Assembly (NCBI GenBank): GCA_021234155.1
Contig: JAJEKV010000264.1
Span: forward strand, 188,001 to 252,000
Direction of reading: 5' to 3'
Length of the DNA stretch: 64,000 nt
Source: Isoetes taiwanensis
Lineage: Eukaryota > Streptophyta > Lycopodiopsida > Isoetales > Isoetaceae
Shown: in pieces, positions 11,301 to 23,090 of the stretch
Numbering within the stretch: the first letter of the stretch is position 1
How the letters are laid out: the number at the start of each line of letters is the position of its first letter
The notes under the pieces: generated by a model
Seen by the model: only the letters and a program-made list of their open reading frames with translations
Told to the model about the DNA's origin: nothing
Database searches by the model: none
Program-made: the position numbers and the translations under genes

Positions 11301-13560
11301 TTTGTTGTGAATATTCTTTTGTAATCCGTCATTATCCAGTAATTCAAGTGAGACAAAAGGTTTTCATATTTTTTATGTCCTACTACTATAATATACTAGT
11401 ATAGGAACATATAGAAAATAGAAAAACTCGATACTTTTTTCTTTGAAATGCCCTTCAATCTCAAATGTTTGAACTCTTTATGTTCAAATACGTTTGCTTG
11501 GATGTTGTGTGGTTTTTTATTGTTATCAGATGTAGGCGAGGGTGCCCATAAAACTTTATTACGATGGTTTTTTTTTTAAATCTCCTCTTTTGAAGTAGCA
11601 TTATGAAATTTAAAGTTTAGCTTTCAATTGATACTAAGCACGAGTTGTATAGACAAATTGGAAGGTTGTTATAAAGATTTTAAGTTGTATGGCTATAAAG
11701 ATTTTAAGTTGTATGGCAATTTTGACACCAACCCATAAATGCCCTTCAATGGACCACGCGTACGGCTTGAGTGATTTATTTGCTTAAATGGTGTATTGTC
11801 ATAATAAATGGTGTACTGTCATTCCTTGCTTCACAAATTTATTCAACTGTGAGCATGTCATGCATCTAGTTAAGAAGTATTTATTTCATGTGTACAAATG
11901 GAGATTAATAGAAAAGATCACGGCACTAGGCAAGAAGTAAGATAGACTTTGAGGGTTAGACAACATTGAGTTTAATGCCTATCTTGAAAACAACATGCAG
12001 ATTAGCAAGTAAGTAGTGAAGCTATTTGTGAAAATGTATCTTTTGTAGCAACAATTTGCCAAATTGTTTCCTTTGACCATCACGACTACATATTGAGATC
12101 TGATGCTTGATCTTATCCCTTTTAATAAAGAAATTAGAGGTGCAATATGTGTTGCAACACGTTAATTTGCGTTCAAAGATGGTTCATTGAATGGTGTCTA
12201 CATGCATACTATCGTTTGCATGAAAGGACAATTGAGGTAATTGAAACGGTAAAATATAAAATGAGATGTGCAATTTGAAGGTACTGTTGGGAATTGATTG
12301 GTTTCTTTTAATCTTCATGCATGATGCAAAGGTTGAAAATGAGAGAGATGAATGGTTGTCCAGCTCACCATAATAAATAAGAAAATACCGAGGAATCCAA
12401 AATTACGTCTAAGTTTGTGGAATGCTGGTAGATTTCAAGTAATTTGTGAATCTAGAAAAAACAAAAACAAATTATTGAAAGTCTAATCGAATCTGAACAT
12501 GTATTCTCATGAAAATTTAGCAACATTGGCTCTATAATCAACGACTACAATCCTTAAAATAAATATATGCAACATATAAAATCCTTAAGTATATTGTTTC
12601 TTATGTATACATGTTGTATACATAGAAAAGTGACATAGTTAATAAGCCAAGAGCTTGCATCATCAATGCTATAGGAGGTATGATTCTAATGTTGTTGTTG
12701 ATATTTTTTATGCAATGGCTCTTAATTAAGAAAATTAAAGAAGACTTTTTTGTTATGCACAAGTACATCAACTTATTCCTGATATACGTGATTGATAGAT
12801 AATACTTTTGTTCCAATCGATGACTGCCTCTAGAATCTCTACTATGATTTCCTTTTTACCAGCATGCATCGTGCATGCAACATGCGATCATGGGCTATAC
12901 ACTTCGACTTCCAACAAGGGAACATGCTATGCCTACAAGAGAAACAGGCGTAGAGATCATCTGCTGAGTTATCTTTGCCATCTTTTGTATTTATAATCAT
13001 GTGTAGGAGACTCAAGATGAACCATCCTCTTACTTAAGATAGTGTGGAGCAAGAATGGTGAAGGCTCCAAGCTTAGAAAACCCAAGAATAGGATCAACAA
13101 GGAACTTGAATGATATTATCTCCTCCATTAGATAGTAGAGAAAAATGGAGTTGAGGCTTCCTAGCTTAAAAACCTAGAAAGTCATATTGCTCTTGATTAG
13201 GGGTGGTTTTTTAATTCACATACTCAAAAAAGCATGTGGGCGACACATGTGCTGCACAGGTGCTGACTGCCCTTCATTGCCCTTCAAACTGCCCTTCATT
13301 GCCCTTCCATAGCCCTTCATTGCCCTTCAAAAAATCATGAGCGTTTTCTATTATATAAAGGATATAATGAGCATATTAGTGATGCAAATGATGATGATAT
13401 AAATTATTTGGTGAAGGTGCTTATATGTGCTGTGATGGTCAAAAAACTGAGTAGGTCAATAAAAAAGGTACCCTTAGATAGCATTGATAATGGTGTGTGT
13501 ATTAGGAGGTCATACTGCAACTCGGTTGAATTCGATTTGAACAAACAAACTTTAATATTT
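11301..13560. other. Gene-free part of unit U2
   Basis: AT-rich DNA without coding signal. Local features are a duplicated AAAGATTTTAAGTTGTATGG near 11675-11720 and the GCCCTTCA repeat entered separately. Confidence 0.45.
13262..13331 (+). repeat. Short tandem repeat of TGCCCTTCA
   Basis: About six copies of TGCCCTTCA or GCCCTTCA in 70 bp, with small insertions. Single copies also occur near 11450 and 11742 in the same unit. Confidence 0.7.
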
Positions 13561-13704
13561 ACCTGTGGCTTCTTCTAACTTAGTTCTTGACATTCAGCTT
13601 TAGATATTGATCTGTTTAAGCTTGGATTTTGCTCCAAGATGTCCGTGAACCATAGTTTATAAACCCATTGATAGTACAAAGACTTGTATATATATATATA
13701 TATA
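13561..13704 (+). repeat. Unit U2 terminus, form B, with (TA)n border
   Basis: Similar to 5546-5678 from CTTCTTCTAAC to ACCCATTGATAGTACAAAGACTTG, then a (TA)n tract. It is the right end of U2, and its last part is the left half of the palindrome at 13673-13722. Confidence 0.7.
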
Positions 13705-13722
13705 CAAGTGTTTGTACTATGA
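13673..13722. repeat. Palindromic junction of two unit termini
   Basis: TAGTACAAAGACTTGTATA and, in inverse, TATACAAGTGTTTGTACTA flank a central (TA)n. The two arms match except for two positions near the middle of the arm. It is the meeting point of the U2 terminus and the reversed U3 terminus. Confidence 0.85.
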
Positions 13723-13738
13723 AGGAGCTCATGAAGTC
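13705..13738 (-). repeat. Unit U3 terminus (reverse orientation)
   Basis: Read on the minus strand it contains GGTCGACTTCATGAGC and CCTTCATAGTACAAACACTT. This is the same terminus found on the plus strand at 29295, 39702 and 45042. Its orientation agrees with the reversed GAATCT block, FCA-like exons and module that follow. Confidence 0.8.
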
Positions 13739-13739
13739 G

Positions 13740-14330
13740 ACCCTGCAAAACACACCAACGTGGAAGATTCCCCTAGATTTTGGTTCTAAATTCCCAAAGA
13801 CTATTCCAAGATCCGCATATATTCCTCAATATTCTAAGTACATTCTTCTAGATTCATTCAGATTTTATGAAGATTCCCCTAGAATTCACTATTTTCTCAA
13901 CGAAATTATGACAATTCCCCTGCATTCCCCTAGATTCTCAAAAATTTTCCATAGATTCCTATAGATTTCCTAAGATTCTCTTGAGATTCCCCTGGATTCT
14001 CAAAGATTGTGCCAAGATCCAACTAGATTTCCCACGATTCTATGTAGGTTCTCTTGGATTCCCTTATATTCTATGGAGATTTCGTTAGGTTCTTCAAGGT
14101 TTTATCAAGATTCCCCTAGATTCCTAAAGATATTATAAAGATTCCTTTGGATTCCTTCAGATCATATGAAGTCTTCGAAAACTTCAAATTTTAAGACGTT
14201 AAGTTTTAAAGTCTGAATTTAATTAGAGTTCCTCCAGATTCTCCAAGTTTCTTTAAGGTTTGACCAGATTATTGAAATATTCGTCGAGATTCTATCAAGA
14301 TGCCCTTAGATTCTCCAATATGCATACACA
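13740..14330 (-). repeat. GAATCT-rich minisatellite, reverse orientation
   Basis: AGATTC/AGATTCCC recurs roughly every 10-30 bases. On the minus strand this is the GAATCT motif of the other blocks. It lies just inside the U3 terminus, as expected for a unit pointing left. Confidence 0.85.
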
Positions 14331-14872
14331 AATGTTTTGCATTTCGTATGGTATCTAGTTCAAGCTTGCATTTAGAAATAAAGGCATCATCTAATGTTGA
14401 GCTTCAGGCTTGTATGAAGATTCTTTGAAAAAATTTCTAGAGTTATGAATGTGTTGCATATTTAACAAATGAAATCTAGAACTTCGAGATTCGATCAACA
14501 TTTATATGCTATCACGATATAATGTGTGTGACATATATAATACGTAAAACATAAGTGTTCAAAGAGAGAGGAGAGGAAAAGAAAAATTACATGACCTGGA
14601 AATTTGGTAGATTTATCTGTATGACAATGAATTTCAAAGGCATTGCAAATGCTGGAATTTACACTTCAGCAGGTCGTACGACCCATATGTGACGCCAAGC
14701 CAATATATTGCATAACCATTTATTTTAACTTTACATGGCACATCTTCATTACATCGGTCATACCAACAGATAAAAGCTAGAAAAGCTTAAATATGTAGCA
14801 AATATCTTGGAAGCATGGTTGACATGCAAGTTAAAAGATCGTCATATAAAAGTTAAAAGATCGTCATACAGC

Positions 14873-16872
14873 TTAAGGATAAGCATAATAATCAGAATTA
14901 CCAGGACGTTCACGTTCTCCATCTGCATATCTTACTTGGACAGGTGCTGTGCCCTGCAAAACCTAAAGAGTAAGCTCTTGCTGCAGTTAAGAGCAATGAA
15001 TTCTAAGCCTTATATATACACAACCTACCCCAGGCAACGTTTTTTGGTTATTAAGACCATGAATAGCCCTTTCGGCCTCTTCACGTGAGCCATACTTAAT
15101 GAAACAACATCCTGTATGTAGATGTATGTAGATGACCATTAGGCAACATTCTCTTGTATGTAGATGACCATTAGGCAGCATCCTGTATGTAGATGACCAT
15201 TAGGCAACATTCTCTGCATAGTATTATGAATATAGTATTATGTTATTGATTAACATGTAACCAAGAATGGCATTTTAACATCTAAAAACAGCCTGTTCAT
15301 AAGTAACACGTTGTTTTGCAAACACTAACATGTGATGACGTTTACATTTCTAACATGCAAATCCAGGATATAATAAAGCAATCACAAGGATTCAAAGATA
15401 TCAGAATGAACAAAGAAATGATCGGTCCTAAAGCATCCACTATTTCGAGTACTTTTCGTGCCTAAGTTCTTTTGCTTTTCCTGGCTTTTGGTTTTTCTTT
15501 TTTCTTTTGTTTTCTTTTTTCTTTTTTACATGAAGCTCAAAGGTAGATGCTTAGAGTTTAGAACTGTGCAATACAAATGATAATAATCCAGAACTTGCAG
15601 TAGCAGAAATACAATATCAATCAGTAATCACTATCCACCAAAGCAAGCATTACTGTTGTGTCAAATTGGTCTTTATTGTCAAATCTAAGAATGGCATTCG
15701 TGTCTTCAAACATAAATCATATCATTCAAAAGCCTTCATTAGCCGAATTACATCTCCAAATAATATCCATTCAGACACCATTGTGTATCAATGCTCCATA
15801 TGTCCAAAATGTGTATAAATTCACACATCAATGATCACCAATCATGTCTGAGTACACGATGGTGCCACAGAAGACACATGAGCAACACTCACTCTAAAAA
15901 ATTTGTGGTCCGAAAGCACCTGGCAGTCACATGGGCCTGACCACTTTCTGCATTTCGAAACTTGTCCGTCTGAACCTCACACCCAGGTCAAGTAGTCCTA
16001 AAGCCTAGGCAGGAACAATTGCTGTTGTCACCCTTGGGGGCCTTGATGAAGCATTAATCTGTTACAAATGATTGAGCGAGAGCCCACCCCTTGATTAGCA
16101 TGGTTAAACCAAACCAATGCCATTCAGAAATGACAATGAATAGCATCGCCTCGAGTTCCATTCATGCACATACTTAATTCCATTATAGTGGAAAATAAAA
16201 AGCCAAGACTTAAACTGCAGAGGGCCCATCTAACTTCTGCAGAAACTTATAAACCTGGAAACCTAGAAATCAAGCCTTCACAGCATGACGCTGATCTATC
16301 ACCCAAAAAGAAAATATGCACTCAGGCAGTCAAAATTCTGTATGCACTCTGGAGACATCAATAGAATTGAGTATTGCATACATTTTCTAACAATGGAAGC
16401 AACCCCATGCAACCCATTGCATAAACATAACAATCTACCAGATCCCTCATGTTTATAGACTTGTCTTCCTGAACATTTGGCCTCTATCATCAAGCATTGC
16501 TCCTAATAGGTGCTCATTATAATCTGACGTGAACAAAGTATAAAGCACCAAAGCATGCCTTGTTGTTGCCCGGTTCTTTTATTCTTGGTCAGAGCTACCT
16601 CAAGTACAGTTCCATATTCGCTAAACAGAGGCCGGACCTGCATTAACACCAGTTATATAAATGCTGAATGATAAGCTATGCCCACTTACTTGGTCTTCGG
16701 TTATAGTCCTTGAAACAGACCCCACGAAAAGCTTAACAAAATTGCCGCCATCTGAATCTATGGAAGAAAACGAGAAATTAAAATAATCTTAGTGATTTCG
16801 GCATGCCTGATTATGAAGGTTGAGAAACAGGCCGTCGATTACCTGCGGCGGCGGTATTGGAAACTGGATTTC
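14873..16872 (-). pseudogene. FCA-like RNA-binding protein, first RRM only (five exons)
   Basis: FCA is a nuclear RNA-binding protein of plant RNA processing and flowering control with two RRMs and a WW domain. Minus-strand exons, in order: 16843-16872; 16690-16757 reading DGGNFVKLFVGSVSRT; 16559-16637 reading VRPLFSEYGTVLEVAL; 15029-15111 reading GCCFIKYGSREEAERAI; and 14873-14953 reading VQVRYADGERERPG, followed by TAA. Together they make RRM1 with RNP2 (LFVGSV) and RNP1 (GCCFIKY). All joints are in frame. One intron uses GC-AG (CAAG|GCATGC at 16558). RRM2, the WW domain and the Gly-rich N-terminus are missing, so this is a truncated copy or captured segment. A CELF/BRN-type protein is a less likely alternative. 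A 9-bp microexon may exist at 16956-16964. Confidence 0.75.
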
Positions 16873-16964
16873 CTGCACTATAGCGTAAGCAAGAAAGCAC
16901 ATATTACCATGAACTTCTCTTAGCAGACAATCAGCCAAAAACTTCCCAGCCTTACCTATCAGAT

Positions 16965-17640
16965 CTGTAGAAAGATAGTCAATGGCAATTCAATGGCAAA
17001 AGAAAGAGGCATAAATATAAGCGATGCCACTCTTCGGCAGCCTAGGATTTTCTGCATAACTATGATCTGACCTAAGATTTTCTGTCGTAAATGCTTGCAG
17101 CTTCCTCCAATGCTTCAAATCCTGCAGTATTATTGAATGAAAATAAGCTAGAACAATGAGGCGATGACAGTGTCTCGCCATAGCTAGGGCAACGACAAAC
17201 ATAGCTATTATGTCAGCTATTCTAAATCTAGGTATGTTTGTCAGCTAAATATCGAAAATGGATCGACTCGACTCGACTGAAAGCTGAAAAAAAAAAGGTG
17301 ATTACCTAGGCTCCCGTGACTGTTGATGCACTCTTCAAGAAGAACTCCAAAATCCGATATGCAGAAGCCTGGCCCTAGCGGATGGTTGTCACGCCATCAA
17401 AAAATTAATTCAGGTATCTGCCCTCTTATCTCTGTGCCCCGATCTATCTGCCCTACAAAGACGAGCTCCTGTTCAAGATTTGATAAGAAGAAACCTTATC
17501 TGCATTCAAATCCAAATTAGCATTTAGCATCTGGCCAACCGATTCGTTTAGACAGTTTGTAGACCGACATAACCACTCTGTTAAGCGCAAAAGGGCAAGC
17601 ACTGCACTAAATTTTTTGAACCCATTTAGATTAACCAAGC
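16965..17640. other. U3 interior with weak exon-like segments
   Basis: A minus-strand segment after a TACTGCAG acceptor near 17122 and a plus-strand segment at about 17311-17408 (between ACCTAG and CAG|GTATCT) look exon-like, but their reading frames are short and unassigned. No family was recognised. Confidence 0.25.
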
Positions 17641-17789
17641 TGCAGTGGGTCGATCTTACAGTCCGGCAGAGCCATAGACGCTGGAATACCTCATATGCCT
17701 GGCAAGATATACTTCATATACTATACTGTTAAGATGATTGCGCTGCTTGCTATAACGAAATAGAAAGACGGAATCAACATTGAACATGG

Positions 17790-18000
17790 TGATAATTCCA
17801 TTTGGCCGAATCCTCAAGCTCAAACAATCTGCCATATTCTCCAATTTTTTAATTCCTCTTTCCAGACGACTAATATATGCATCCTGCAGCACACAAAATG
17901 GACGTGACAATCATTAGCAGGCGTTAAGGACTTAATCAACTATTTAGCCATACCTGCAGCTGGGTAAACTGATCACCCAAGGTCCCCATCGCATTCCGCA
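17790..18000 (-). other. Two exon-like segments of an unrecognised coiled-coil-like protein
   Basis: On the minus strand MGTLGDQFTQLQ ends at a CAG|GTATGG donor (near 17954), and after an ATCCTGCAG-type acceptor (17882-17888) the frame continues with DAYISRLERGIKKLENM. This would be the N-terminus of a small protein with a heptad-like helix. I do not recognise the family. It is upstream of, and in the same orientation as, the FCA-like exons, so U3 may carry pieces of two genes. Confidence 0.35.
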
Positions 18001-18049
18001 AGAGGTCGCCCGGCTACGGTGTTACAATTGAAGAATAGAAGGGGGAACT

Positions 18050-18470
18050 GAAAACTTGCCCCCATCGTCCAAATTGCCACGTCAAAAATACAAAATATTA
18101 TAATAGGAAAATAAAATATGTGGTGGCGCCACCTCATAAGGTGACATTTAATTTCCCATAGACTTTTATAATAAATGCAGTGCCACCTCACCTCCATATT
18201 ATTTATAGTGCAATTTCTTTGCACCTTCCTTAAGCTTAAATCAATGGCCAAGATTTAACTTCCCCCATATCCGACGGTCCAGGCATGTGGTGCATGCCCC
18301 ATGCATGCCCATCCCATAATTGAATGTCACATCAAATTGCTTGTAAGGCTAGGATCCAACCTAAACTGCCACTCAATCGAAACGAACGGCCAAGATCGAC
18401 ATCTATATATAAAATGTTCATGATGCCCCAGCATGTGATATACGTTTATATATATTAATGATATCAGTTA
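18050..18470 (-). promoter_or_regulatory. Promoter-like module of unit U3 (reverse)
   Basis: On the minus strand it contains ACGTATATCACATGCTG, then GATGTCGATCTTGGCCGTTC, GGGCATGCATGGGGCATGC, GGACCGTCGGAT and AAGGAAGGTGCA. These occur in the same order in the plus-strand modules at 24172, 31100 and 39750. It stands upstream of the minus-strand cargo exons. Promoter activity is an inference. Confidence 0.6.
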
Positions 18471-18474
18471 TATA

Positions 18475-18660
18475 TATACGATTATATAAGCTGCCCCCTT
18501 GTTTGTAACCCGAGGTGTCGCCGTGCTAACGGTCCAGATTCTGAAATCCAACGGCCATGAGGAAGCCACGTCATCATCCTTAAGCAACCCCTTCATTTGG
18601 GGCTTTTGATTTCACCCGTTGGATTGTCCATATTTCAGATCCAACGGCGTTGATGAAGGA
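18475..18660 (+). promoter_or_regulatory. Promoter-like module of unit U4 (diverged type)
   Basis: CGATTATATAAGCT is followed by AACGGTCCAGATT, AATCCAACGGCCATGAGG and ATTTGGGGCTTTTGATTTC. The order resembles 5690-5830. With the reversed U3 module it forms a head-to-head pair that could drive divergent transcription. Confidence 0.45.
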
Positions 18661-19826
18661 AGCTGCAATGGCCAAGCTCTGCAATCAGATTTCTCGGCTG
18701 TCGAAGTTGCATCTTCGGCATTCGGTCTTTGCTTCAAGGCCGCCTGGGCTATGGGGTTCTTCACTTACTTTTTTTGGCCAAGCTCTGCAATGGGTTTTCT
18801 CAGCTTATCTAATGCCGAATTTTCGTGTTTGCTTCAAGGCCACCTGGGTTGTGCATTTTGAGGCTGCCGTAGCAAGCTGGGCGCTTTGGCCATATTTTTT
18901 TTAGGGTTCTTTACTTAGCCAAATTGGTGGCAAAGAGATAAGGCATCATGGCAAAAATAGAAGGTATTGTTCTGTCGGATAGCTGCCTGATAGATGTTTT
19001 GGTCGCTGGAATGGAAGCAACCAGAAAATGCATGTCGGATCTGCCGGATATTTTGGTCGCTTGAATGGAAGGAACCACAAAATGCATGTCGGATCTGCCT
19101 TAGCTTTAAAATACAGGTCGAATCTTCCTTTTCTGACGTGAATGAGGCTGTTTGAACCGAGGTAAGGTTTTTTTGGAAAGCTCTTACTATTTGTATGGAT
19201 ACTGGGCCATTCTGGTGGAAAAATATGAAGAGATGATGGAAAAATATCGCTCTGGTTTTGGCGATGAACCCTGGCCTTTTGTTACCCATTTCGTCGGATG
19301 CAAACCCTGTGGCAAATATGGCGATTAGAAGTCGCTAGATGCTTGAAACAGATGGAACGAGCTTTTAATTTCGCTGCTAATCAAATCCTCCAGATCTATG
19401 GTTTCCAGCATAAATCTTTCATCACTCCTAAAGTAGAACGTATCAGAAATGATCCCGATCCTTTAAATCTGCTCCATAGCTCCACTCGCTTTGGCTCCCT
19501 CGCCGGACTTGGACCTGACAGCCAAAATTCTTAGTTTCTGAGCATTTTCTGAGATGACTCACTCCCTTTTTTCGCTTCATCATCTGGACTAGATAATCCT
19601 GTTCTAGGACTTGATTTTTGCTTGTTGGTGGTTGGCGTTATCATTCCTATTGAGCAAGAAAGTAATCTGCCTTTGAGTAGGGTATTATACGAAATTAAAA
19701 ACTTCACATATAGTATTTCATACTTGTGTATGTTTTCTGCACCTTACTTTTTGTGATTGGGGTAATTGAGACAAATGCTGCTTTCTTTTTGCATATCACT
19801 TATTACTTATTTGTTTGCTTCTCTAG
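18661..19826 (+). other. U4 leader with an unassigned open frame (19298-19534)
   Basis: The stretch holds a near-duplicated segment (TGGAAG(C/G)AACCA(G/C)AAAATGCATG near 19010 and 19066) and one open frame of 78 codons that matches no family I know. It may be a 5' untranslated or first-exon region. Confidence 0.3.
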
Positions 19827-20846
19827 ATGGATGTTGTGTGTTGAAGATGGACCATCATTGTTGTTTGGGTTCTAAATTGCGTGGGTGCGCGTAATTACAA
19901 AGCGTTTCTTCTTTTCCTGGTCACTATCTCTCCATGATTTGTTATTAGGACCTAAATGGAGCTTCTGATTTTGTCTTTCTGAGGTTCTTATGGTTTTTTC
20001 CACTTCTACAATGTTTTCCATGTTATAATTTCCATTTGATTGTTGTTATGAAACTAAATAATCGTCGGGCTCTCAAGGCTTAAAAACTTTTTTCATTTTT
20101 ATCTCAACCAGGGCACCTGTGTGTTGGAACACCTCGTTGGTCTTTCATTAAAGTTTGACAAGTAGGATATGTCTGTATGTGGGTTACAGTTCTTGAAGTG
20201 AATGCTCATTCCTATAGGATGTATGAACATGTGTATAGACCAGGAAGCTATTCTATCCATGGACTATGCTAGAAATGTCTAAAGCCAAGAAAATGTAACA
20301 AACATAGACGATTCTGTATGGATTAATGGGTACAAGAATTTTCTTTGTCTTCGTACTTGATGGTTGATTCATATTGTAACTTACAACTCTGTTTTTCTTC
20401 TTTCAGTCCTATACATTTTTGGAGACAACGCTAGCAAGTGTCTCTTTGTTGCCACATTTTATATCATTTTTCACAGATTCAGACGACCACCCTGATTCTA
20501 CTGCACCAGGAAACCTGGCAACTACATTTCTTTGGTTTGGTAACTTTCTATATCTGACATTTTAATTTCTCCTCTCCATAACTGTGCTGATACTAACCTC
20601 AAGGTTCTTATGTCTGTTCAGTGGTAGACTTAGCTTTTGCACTGAGTGTCTTGGGCTTCCTTATCATGCATGTTTCTTTTGTGGTGGGCAACACAACCAC
20701 TATAGAGGTAATACCTTTTTAGAATATTGGTGCATTGATATGTCATAGCCATGCTCTAAAATGGATTATCTACCTCATAGGCCTATGAGAAAAAAACGAC
20801 AGCAAGGTGGAGGTATGACCTAGGGCGCAGGAGAAATTTTGAGCAG
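19827..20846 (+). pseudogene. DHHC S-acyltransferase fragment (plant PAT13/14-like)
   Basis: Such enzymes transfer palmitate to cysteines of target proteins at endomembranes. Exon 19827-19919 reads LKMDHHC with the catalytic DHHC, then after a one-base slip VWVLNCVGARNYKAF. Exon 20407-20539 reads FLETTLASVSLLPHFISF. Exon 20622-20707 reads GFLIMHVSFVVGNTTTIE, the membrane segment and NTTTIE signature. Exon 20781-20846 reads RWRYDLGRRRNFEQ. The last three have standard acceptors, and the joints keep frame. The part before the DHHC cysteine-rich core and the end after FEQ are absent. Directly afterwards the transcript would run into a DCAF1-like exon. The frameshift next to DHHC argues against activity. 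Confidence 0.8.
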
Positions 20847-20911
20847 GTTTGTCAGCAGAAGTTCCTCTTACATTGGAAGTATATCTATGAAAAACAATAC
20901 TGGGATTGCAG

Positions 20912-21164
20912 GATTTATGGAGCAAGGCTACTGTTATGCTCGTGAGGCACTGCAGGCTAACAATGGCATCAGGGTTTTATTACACTTGCCTTATCCAAAA
21001 ACAGTTCTGCTTTCCTCAGGACTCAATTGTATATGTCGACTTGCTTGCCGTGTACTTCTTGGTTTAGCTAGAGATATGCCAAGCTGGTCGTTAAGCTAGT
21101 GTAGTTGGGGAACAAGGAAAATGGGAAACTGAACTTGGATAGGTTGGCATTAGACTCCATGGCT
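20912..21164 (+). pseudogene. DCAF1 (VprBP) homolog fragment
   Basis: DCAF1 is a substrate receptor of CUL4-DDB1 ubiquitin ligases in the nucleus. After a GGGATTGCAG acceptor the sequence reads AREALQANNGIRVLLHL and LACRVLLGLARD, the conserved armadillo-like segment of DCAF1 proteins. Beyond it a frame slip gives weak similarity to the next stretch (TKLxVGK, then EQG(K/R)W). It ends before GTAAGT at 21165. The LisH and WD40 parts are missing. It lies 66 bp after the DHHC acyltransferase exon on the same strand, so a chimeric transcript is possible. Confidence 0.72.
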
Positions 21165-22703
21165 GTAAGTTTCCTATTGCTGGGTAATTCATTTGAGCGT
21201 TCTGTTTTGATCTATGCATAAATGTCAATATTGTAAGTGTCAGAAATATTGCATTCTTTCTCCATATTCTGATTTTGAGCGCATTTCAAGTCTAAGCACA
21301 ATTGTTTGTGGTCCATCTGATCTGGCTTTTGTCTGCAGGAATAATCAGATACACATTTGATTGTCAAAAAGTCATACAATGCAGCTTATAATGTGACAAG
21401 CTTATGATGTGACAAGCTGGCCGGGAAGGCATGGGATTGGTATGGGGAACCGCACTTTGAGATCCAGCTGTGTCTTTTCTAAAATAGGCTCTTGATTGCA
21501 TGGTGCCTGGAAGTTCCTGAAGTTGCTAGCATGTTCGGGTATGGTCCCTGTTGAATTCTAAATTTTTGCGACTGGAAAAGGATTGGATTGGAAGAAATTA
21601 TGTGCTTTTGACGTAGGTTCTACTAGAAAGTGGTTTGAACATGTTTACTTAAAGCAGAGTTCCACAATCTATAACTGTTTTCATTAAGGGCCTTACCAAA
21701 TTGTGGATCTCCACATTAGGTCGCCAGTTCTTCTCATTAATCTGGAAAGGAAAATTTATGCAGCAGAATAATAGACAACAAGATGACCTTTCTTTACATT
21801 TCTCAAAAGTCCCAACTGCAAGTCCAACTACAGATGTTACTTTTTGGAATTTAGAATCATCTGATTTGCAGAGTACCCTCCCTATCATAAAATTCAAGTG
21901 ATGTATGCATGCCATATCTATTTTGCATCCTTCACTCATAATAATGATGGTCCCATGTTTTAAATTGCAGCCTTACAGAGTTCTTCTCCTTTTGGTACAC
22001 AAGAGCTGAAGAAAATGATATCCTCCAATTATGCTGCACTTATAGCTATATTTTGAAGTGGGCTTGGACTGTAGGTGAGCACCAGAGGGTGAAGATATGG
22101 TGACATCATAGATATAGACATAAATCAGTGCTTAAGAACGCAACATCTGACTTAACCCGGGGGTTGTAAAGGTGCCATTTAGTTTTGTGTGCTTTTGTGA
22201 TGAGCTTCTCTAATGCAACAAATGATAGGAAATGGGACCTCAGAGTACGGAAGGCTATACAAGTTGGCAGCGATGCCAAAGGTGTACCCAGCTCAGACAT
22301 CTATCATAAGTTATTGTCACACATATTATGGAAGCTTTCGCATCTTATAGTTCTCTGAATACTCCATGCTATTTCTTGAATCTGGTCAGTTCAAATTAAT
22401 TCATGCATCATTTATGGCATATTTTGAATGTCGCTAGTTGGATTTGTATTCCCTGGATACCACAAGGAATAGATAAGACTTATCCACAAGCATTTTATTA
22501 TGCAGTGTATGTGAGTAGAGGAAATTTTGGGCCTATAGCACATCGGCAGATTGAAAACATTCTTGAGAAACCCGTTGCTTGAAAATTTTATAAATGCTTA
22601 ACTTTCAATTGTGCTTCCAAATGTGTCACGTTGCATATCTTCAAAAAAAGGGTAAAAAAAAGGGGGAATAACATTACATTAACCTCTAGTTTATGCTATG
22701 TAA

Positions 22704-23090
22704 TTCTGCCACTGAAACTACCATTCTCAACTAGCAAAAATAACCATAATAATATGAATTCCCCATGTCAACAATTTCTAGATAAAGCTTGAATGCAGAA
22801 ATTGTTGGTTGATCATATTACTCTTTTTAGGGACGAATAGATAGATATATAATATTTTTACGGAGGAATTTGAAAACCTCCTAAAAGACTATTGTGGCGT
22901 TCTGCCAGTGAAACAACCATTCTCAGCTAGCAAAAAGAACCATAATAATATGAATTTCCCATGTCAACAATTTCTAGATAAATCTTGAATGTAGAAGTTG
23001 TTGGTTGATCATATTACTCCTTTTACAGACCAATAGATAGATAATATTTTTATGGGGGAATCTGAAAACCTCCTAAAAGACCATTGTGGC
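22704..23090 (+). repeat. Tandem duplication, 196-bp unit, two copies
   Basis: 22704-22899 and 22900-23090 share TTCTGCCA(C/G)TGAAAC, CATGTCAACAATTTCTAGAT and AACCTCCTAAAAGAC with scattered differences. No frame is preserved. Confidence 0.85.

Noticed and set aside
13740-14330. CRISPR-like array in the AGATTC-rich block
   Set aside because: The repeats are six to eight bases with irregular spacing and no unique spacers; the organism is a plant.
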